Part shown: positions 63,987 to 64,000 of the stretch, in pieces
Layout of the letters: each line of letters begins with the position of its first letter
Numbering within the stretch: the first letter of the stretch is position 1
NCBI RefSeq assembly: GCF_900113185.1
Contig: NZ_FOZD01000001.1
Coordinates: 1-64,000 of the forward strand
Direction: 5' to 3'
DNA: 64,000 nt
Source: Agromyces sp. CF514
GTDB lineage: Bacteria; Actinomycetota; Actinomycetes; Actinomycetales; Microbacteriaceae
Notes under the pieces: generated by a model
The model's input: only the letters and a program-made list of their open reading frames with translations
What the model was told of the DNA's origin: nothing
Databases searched by the model: none
Position numbers and translations under genes: made by a program

Positions 63987-64000
63987 TTACTGGTCAGTAA
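63987..64000. promoter_or_regulatory. TetR-type palindromic operator at right edge
   Basis: TTACTG-GT-CAGTAA is a perfect palindrome, preceded by TTAC so the symmetry may continue past the window. A relative, ACTAGTCAGT, lies at 54360-54369. Confidence 0.6.

Overview
The window is very GC-rich and densely coded, with GTG starts, ATGA/GTGA start-stop overlaps, HspR/HAIR heat-shock control, a deazaflavin (F420)-type reductase, LPXTG-type wall anchors and an actinobacterial rRNA leader at its left edge. This fits a chromosomal segment of an actinobacterium of the Microbacteriaceae (Agromyces/Microbacterium-like; the family is inferred, the species is not determined). I saw no insertion sequence, prophage, CRISPR array or tRNA.

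Layout. 1-410: leader and promoter region of an rRNA operon that runs leftwards out of the window. 411-5.8 kb: DUF2510 membrane protein, Zn alcohol dehydrogenase, type B carboxylesterase, MFS exporter, small membrane protein. 5.9-7.7 kb: ECF42-type sigma factor with its YCII/DGPF partner. 7.8-10.05 kb: ClpB without the N-terminal domain, with an HspR box at its promoter. 10.1-13.8 kb: MarR/SnoaL pair, then a TetR regulator flanked by a small alpha-beta barrel protein and an MFS pump with related motifs at both promoters. 13.9-20.2 kb: luciferase-like oxidoreductase, flavin split-barrel protein, APC permease plus Zn dehydrogenase facing a PucR regulator. 20.4-24.6 kb: YceI protein and a 1132-residue wall-anchored protein of ten repeats. 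25.1-28.1 kb: type III polyketide synthase, methyltransferase and FAD hydroxylase in one overlapping operon, resembling phenolic-lipid (srs-like) pathways. 28.2-34.9 kb: SHOCT/DUF6325 pair, AI-2E exporter, membrane proteins, clpS-DUF2017, rRNA-type methyltransferase, exported lysozyme-like protein. 34.9-38.9 kb: dnaK-grpE-dnaJ-hspR operon with two HAIR boxes flanking its promoter. 39.2-44.7 kb: alarmone synthetase-like protein, TSUP transporter, DHA2 pump, RIO kinase with a tiny upstream ORF, lipoprotein. 44.8-51.4 kb: overlapping permease/small protein/M20 dipeptidase operon, LPATG-anchored beta-propeller, UMF1-type MFS.

51.5-63.8 kb is the most coherent accessory region: a fluoroacetate-dehalogenase-like hydrolase and an M20 amidohydrolase, a TetR regulator, an S9 peptidase, a complete oligopeptide-type ABC importer (binding protein, two permeases, two ATPases) and a tartrate/malate-type dehydrogenase, followed by a second TetR regulator. 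Three promoters in this region carry the same TATAGTCAA element, where the -10 box is fused to an operator half-site, so they probably form one local regulon for import and hydrolysis of a peptide- or amide-like compound. The substrate cannot be read from sequence.

Across the window the hexamer GGATGC/GCATCC is strikingly frequent, even where it forces non-preferred codons.
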